A stretch of DNA of 64,000 bases from Anaerolineales bacterium (GTDB lineage Bacteria; Chloroflexota; Anaerolineae; Anaerolineales; Villigracilaceae): assembly GCA_030834895.1 (NCBI GenBank), contig JAUQXA010000024.1, positions 372,001 through 436,000 of the forward strand. The letters run 5' to 3'. The notes under the pieces were generated by a model, which saw nothing but the letters and a program-made list of their open reading frames with translations, ran no database searches and was not told the origin of the DNA. Below, in pieces: positions 61,468-64,000 of this stretch (position 1 is its first letter; each line of letters begins with the position of its first letter). A program made the position numbers and the translations under genes.

Positions 61468-61656
61468 TTCCTTATAGGGAGTGAGTCGATTCCTATAAGG
61501 AAATGGTTGAATTCCTATAAGGGATTGGGTCGATTCCTGCAAGGAAACGGAGCGATTCCTTATAGGGAATGAGGCAAACCCTTATAGGAAACGGAGTAAT
61601 TCCTTGTAGGAAATCAGGTAATCTCTTACAAGAAACCAGTGGTGGCTTATAGGGAA
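61468..61656. repeat. Nine-unit palindrome array with exact 22-bp period
   Basis: Units of the near-palindrome TTCCTATAAGGAA (variants TTCCTTATAGGGA, TTCCTGCAAGGAA, TTCCTTGTAGGAA and others) begin at 61468, 61490, 61512, 61534, 61556, 61578, 61600, 61622 and 61644, always 22 bases apart. The 9-base spacers are only loosely similar (often GTCGA or CGGAG). Because 22 is not a multiple of 3 this is not a protein repeat. The fixed spacing of about two DNA turns puts every palindrome on the same face of the helix. The array ends 100 bases before hsdM. Confidence 0.92.
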
Positions 61657-61756
61657 TTCCCGCCGACTTGCCGCCCTTTTTGGAATGGATTTTCTCATGG
61701 CTGGTCGGGTATACTGGGAGGAAAATAAAGTATTTGGCGGCGAGCGGAGAAAATAA

Positions 61757-63331
61757 ATGGCAGTCAAACAAGCGAAAAAGAACACCAAATCCATCGAAGA
61801 GACTCTCTGGGACTCTGCCAATAAACTGCGCGGATCGGTCGAACCATCCGAATACAAGCACGTTGTTCTCGGATTGATCTTCCTGAAATTTGCCAGTGAC
61901 AAGTACGAAGAACGACGGGCGGAGATTATCGCCGAAGGGAACGCCAAGCACGCGGACAGTGTGCCCTTCTACACGATGAAGAATGTGTTTTACCTGCCCG
62001 AAGAATCACGCTGGAATGTATTGGTTGCAAATGCTAAACAAAATGGCTTGCCATTAAGAATTGACACTGCTCTATCTACTGTTGAGAAGAAGAACCCCGC
62101 GCTCAAAGGCGCATTACCAGATAATTATTATTCGCGCCTGAATTTAGACGAGAGCAAATTGGCTGCCCTGCTCGACAAAGTCAATGACATTGACACTCTC
62201 AAGGATAAATCTCACGACCTTGTTGGTAGAGTGTACGAATACTTTCTTAGGAAATTTGCCATTGCAGAAGGCAAAGGTAAAGGTGAATTTTATACACCTA
62301 AAAGCATTGTCAATTTGATTGCTGAAATGATCGAGCCGTATAGCGGCAAGATTTACGACCCTTGTTGCGGATCAGGCGGAATGTTTGTGCAATCTATGAA
62401 GTTCATTGAAAATCATCATGGGAGTAAAAAAGAAGTTTCTATTTACGGACAAGAGGCTATCAATACAACTTACAAGTTGGCAAAAATGAATCTGGCTATT
62501 CGAGGCATTTCGTCTAATCTGGGTGATATTGCCACCGACACATTTTTCAACGACCAGCACAAAGACCTAAAAGCGGACTTCATCATGGCGAACCCGCCTT
62601 TCAACCAAAAGCAATGGCGGGCGGATAACGAACTGAAAGACGACCCGCGTTGGCAGGGTTATGACGTGCCACCCACAGGCAACGCCAACTATGCCTGGAT
62701 TTTGAACATCGCCAGCAAACTTTCAGAGAATGGCATTGCGGGCTTTTTGCTGGCAAATGGCGCACTCAGCGGCGACGGAACAGAAAAAGCCATCCGCCGC
62801 AAGTTGATCGAGAACAATATTGTGGAAGCCATTTTGGTTTTACCGCAGGATATGTTTTATACCACCAACATCAGCGTGACACTGTGGATTTTGAACAAGA
62901 ATAAAAAGGCGCGGACGGTGGAACAGAACGGTGTATTGAAGAAATACCGTGACCGCCAAAAAGAAATCCTGTTCATGGATTTGCGCGAAATCGGCGAGCC
63001 TTTCGAGAAGAAATACATTCAGTTTTCAGAACATCATATTCAGAAAGTCGCCGAGACTTTTCATACTTGGCAGACGACTGACTTTGCCAAGAAGTACCAG
63101 AATACGCCCGAATATTGTTACAGCGCCAGTTTTGAAGAAGTGGAAAAGAAAGACTTCTCCCTTGTGCCGAGCAAGTACATTGAGTTCATCAACCGCGATG
63201 AAAACATTGACTTTGATGAGAAGATGACCGCCCTGCAAGGCGAGTTTGCCGAATTGCTGAAAGCCGAAGAAGGATCGAAAAAGGATTTATTGAAGGTCTT
63301 CAAAGAGTTGGGGTATGAAATCAAACTATAA
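61757..63331 (+). CDS. hsdM: Type I restriction-modification methyltransferase subunit HsdM
   Basis: A 524-residue adenine-N6 methyltransferase. The N-terminal HsdM helical domain (1-140; SIEETLWDSANKLRGSVEPS, VVLGLIFLKFASDKYEERRA) precedes the catalytic domain, with GEFYTPKSIVNLIAEMIEPY, SAM motif I YDPCCGSGGMFVQS, and catalytic motif IV MANPPFN. With HsdS it methylates the recognition sequence, and with an HsdR (not in the window) it would cut unmodified DNA. GGAGA precedes the ATG and TATACT at 61710-61715 is a possible -10 box. It overlaps hsdS by 17 bases. Confidence 0.95.
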   Translation: MAVKQAKKNTKSIEETLWDSANKLRGSVEPSEYKHVVLGLIFLKFASDKYEERRAEIIAEGNAKHADSVPFYTMKNVFYLPEESRWNVLVANAKQNGLPLRIDTALSTVEKKNPALKGALPDNYYSRLNLDESKLAALLDKVNDIDTLKDKSHDLVGRVYEYFLRKFAIAEGKGKGEFYTPKSIVNLIAEMIEPYSGKIYDPCCGSGGMFVQSMKFIENHHGSKKEVSIYGQEAINTTYKLAKMNLAIRGISSNLGDIATDTFFNDQHKDLKADFIMANPPFNQKQWRADNELKDDPRWQGYDVPPTGNANYAWILNIASKLSENGIAGFLLANGALSGDGTEKAIRRKLIENNIVEAILVLPQDMFYTTNISVTLWILNKNKKARTVEQNGVLKKYRDRQKEILFMDLREIGEPFEKKYIQFSEHHIQKVAETFHTWQTTDFAKKYQNTPEYCYSASFEEVEKKDFSLVPSKYIEFINRDENIDFDEKMTALQGEFAELLKAEEGSKKDLLKVFKELGYEIKL

Positions 63332-64000
63332 AAGGATTGGCGATTACATCCAATTAGTGGATGAACGAAATACAGGGCTAAAAGTGACCACGCTTTTAGG
63401 TCTGACCATTTCCAAGCAATTCATTCCATCTGTTGCCAACATTATTGGCACGGACATGGAAAATTACAAGATCATCCGCAAAAACCAATTTGCCTGTAGC
63501 ACCATGCAAGTGCGGCGTGACAGGAAAATGCCTGTTGCCTTGTTACAAGATTTTGAAGAAGCCATTATTTCCCCTGCTTATCCTGTCTTTGAAGTCATTG
63601 ACCCAAAGAAACTTTTGCCCGAATATCTGATGATGTGGTTCAGCCGCGCCGAGTTTGACCGCGAAGCCTTGTTTTATGCGGTTGGCGGTGTGCGTGGAAG
63701 TTTGGAATGGGAAGACTTTCTCAATATGACCCTGCCCATCCCCCACATGGACAAACAGCGCGAAATCGTCAAGGAATACAACACCATCCTCCAGCGCATT
63801 GACCTGAACAACCAATTGATTCAAAAACTGGAAGAAACCGCACAAGCCATTTACAAACAGTGGTTTGTGGATTTTGAATTCCCCAACGAAAACGGTGAGC
63901 CGTACAAGTCCGCTGGCGGGGAGATGGAATTCAATAAAGAATTGGACAGGGAGATACCAGCAGGTTGGGAAGTAATTCCTGTAAAAAAGTTCTGTGTTGA
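63315..64000 (+). CDS. hsdS: Type I restriction-modification specificity subunit HsdS (partial, 3' end outside)
   Basis: The frame from the ATG at 63315 stays open to the window end, at least 228 residues. It begins MKSNYKRIGDYIQLVDERN and contains the first target-recognition domain, with GVRGSLEWEDFLNMTLPIP and the helical spacer QREIVKEYNTILQRIDLNNQ, then LIQKLEETAQAIYKQWFVDF, the usual HsdS conserved region. A second recognition domain probably follows, beginning near EIPAGWEVIPVKKF. HsdS sets the DNA sequence recognised. The 17-base overlap with hsdM shows coupling. The recognised sequence cannot be predicted here. Confidence 0.92.
   Translation, partial: MKSNYKRIGDYIQLVDERNTGLKVTTLLGLTISKQFIPSVANIIGTDMENYKIIRKNQFACSTMQVRRDRKMPVALLQDFEEAIISPAYPVFEVIDPKKLLPEYLMMWFSRAEFDREALFYAVGGVRGSLEWEDFLNMTLPIPHMDKQREIVKEYNTILQRIDLNNQLIQKLEETAQAIYKQWFVDFEFPNENGEPYKSAGGEMEFNKELDREIPAGWEVIPVKKFCV

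Noticed and set aside
61468..61656. Repeat array as a CRISPR
   Set aside because: Units are 13-bp palindromes with 9-base spacers at 22-bp period. CRISPR repeats and spacers are longer, and no cas gene is near.
61493..61951. Minus-strand open frame across the 22-bp repeats and hsdM start
   Set aside because: The period is not a multiple of three and the frame overlaps hsdM. The protein is low complexity with no ribosome site.
1..64000. tRNA or rRNA genes
   Set aside because: No cloverleaf-like or rRNA-like stretch was recognised by eye in the intergenic regions. A covariance search was not possible.

Overview
The window (about 52-55% GC by eye, genes on both strands) looks like a chromosome segment from an anaerobic or facultative Chloroflexota bacterium of the Anaerolineae type. 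This is inferred from gene content only: a group 3d NAD-linked [NiFe] hydrogenase, many lipoproteins with Pro/Thr-rich stalks, a MalT-like regulator, and dispersed palindromic intergenic repeats. No rRNA or tRNA gene was recognised.

Region 1 (1-9822): the end of an unknown gene, trmO, a small cytochrome b5-like gene, a YHS-domain gene and fdhD. Then, on the minus strand, comes the complete bidirectional hydrogenase operon hoxE-F-U-Y-H with a maturation protease. A minus-strand NarL-type response regulator and GAF histidine kinase follow, behind their own terminator.

Region 2 (about 9990-25006): the metabolic core, a long plus-strand formate/redox operon. It starts with a regulatory set of the kind found beside electron-bifurcating hydrogenases (DRTGG, CBS-HATPase, DRTGG, PHP). 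Next come NuoE, a HATPase, a small [2Fe-2S] protein and a NuoF fused to an NfnB/GltD-like flavoprotein. A second NuoE and second NuoF precede a NuoG-like formate dehydrogenase catalytic subunit. The catalytic subunit is interrupted by an in-frame TGA followed by a hairpin very like a SECIS element, so it is read as one 923-residue selenoprotein. A ferritin-like protein, a second fdhD and a FocA-type formate channel complete the operon. Together the genes suggest a formate dehydrogenase able to exchange electrons with both NAD and NADP pools, possibly by bifurcation. Through NADH it would be connected to the Hox hydrogenase (formate <-> H2 + CO2).

Region 3 (25112-45530): a CBS protein; three tandem paralogous LysM/M23 lipoproteins; minus-strand PhzF, PH-domain and J-domain genes; an AraC regulator; a C45-type N-terminal-nucleophile hydrolase; a MalT/LuxR regulator; an ABC exporter operon (ATPase, FtsX permease, HlyD-like adaptor); a YcxB-like protein; a GT39-type glycosyltransferase; and a GNAT acetyltransferase. 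Several genes have a TATAAT-like box only 4-7 bases before ATG, which suggests leaderless mRNAs.

Region 4 (about 45600-50600): an integron-type cassette array without an integrase (CALIN). Five convincing attC-like sites and one possible sixth separate minus-strand cassette genes (GH-A-fold lipoprotein, DHFR/RibD-like protein, SPOR-tailed lipoprotein, small anchored protein) and one cassette without a gene.

Region 5 (50649-64000): a 53-residue membrane protein beside an alkaline-phosphatase-superfamily enzyme, a sulfotransferase, phosphoglycerate mutase, a DUF362 plus polyferredoxin pair, a DUF1232 protein, a lipoprotein, a nitroreductase, an unknown 306-residue protein and an HU-like protein. 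An exact 22-bp-period array of nine palindromes then precedes a type I restriction-modification locus (hsdM, then hsdS cut by the window end).
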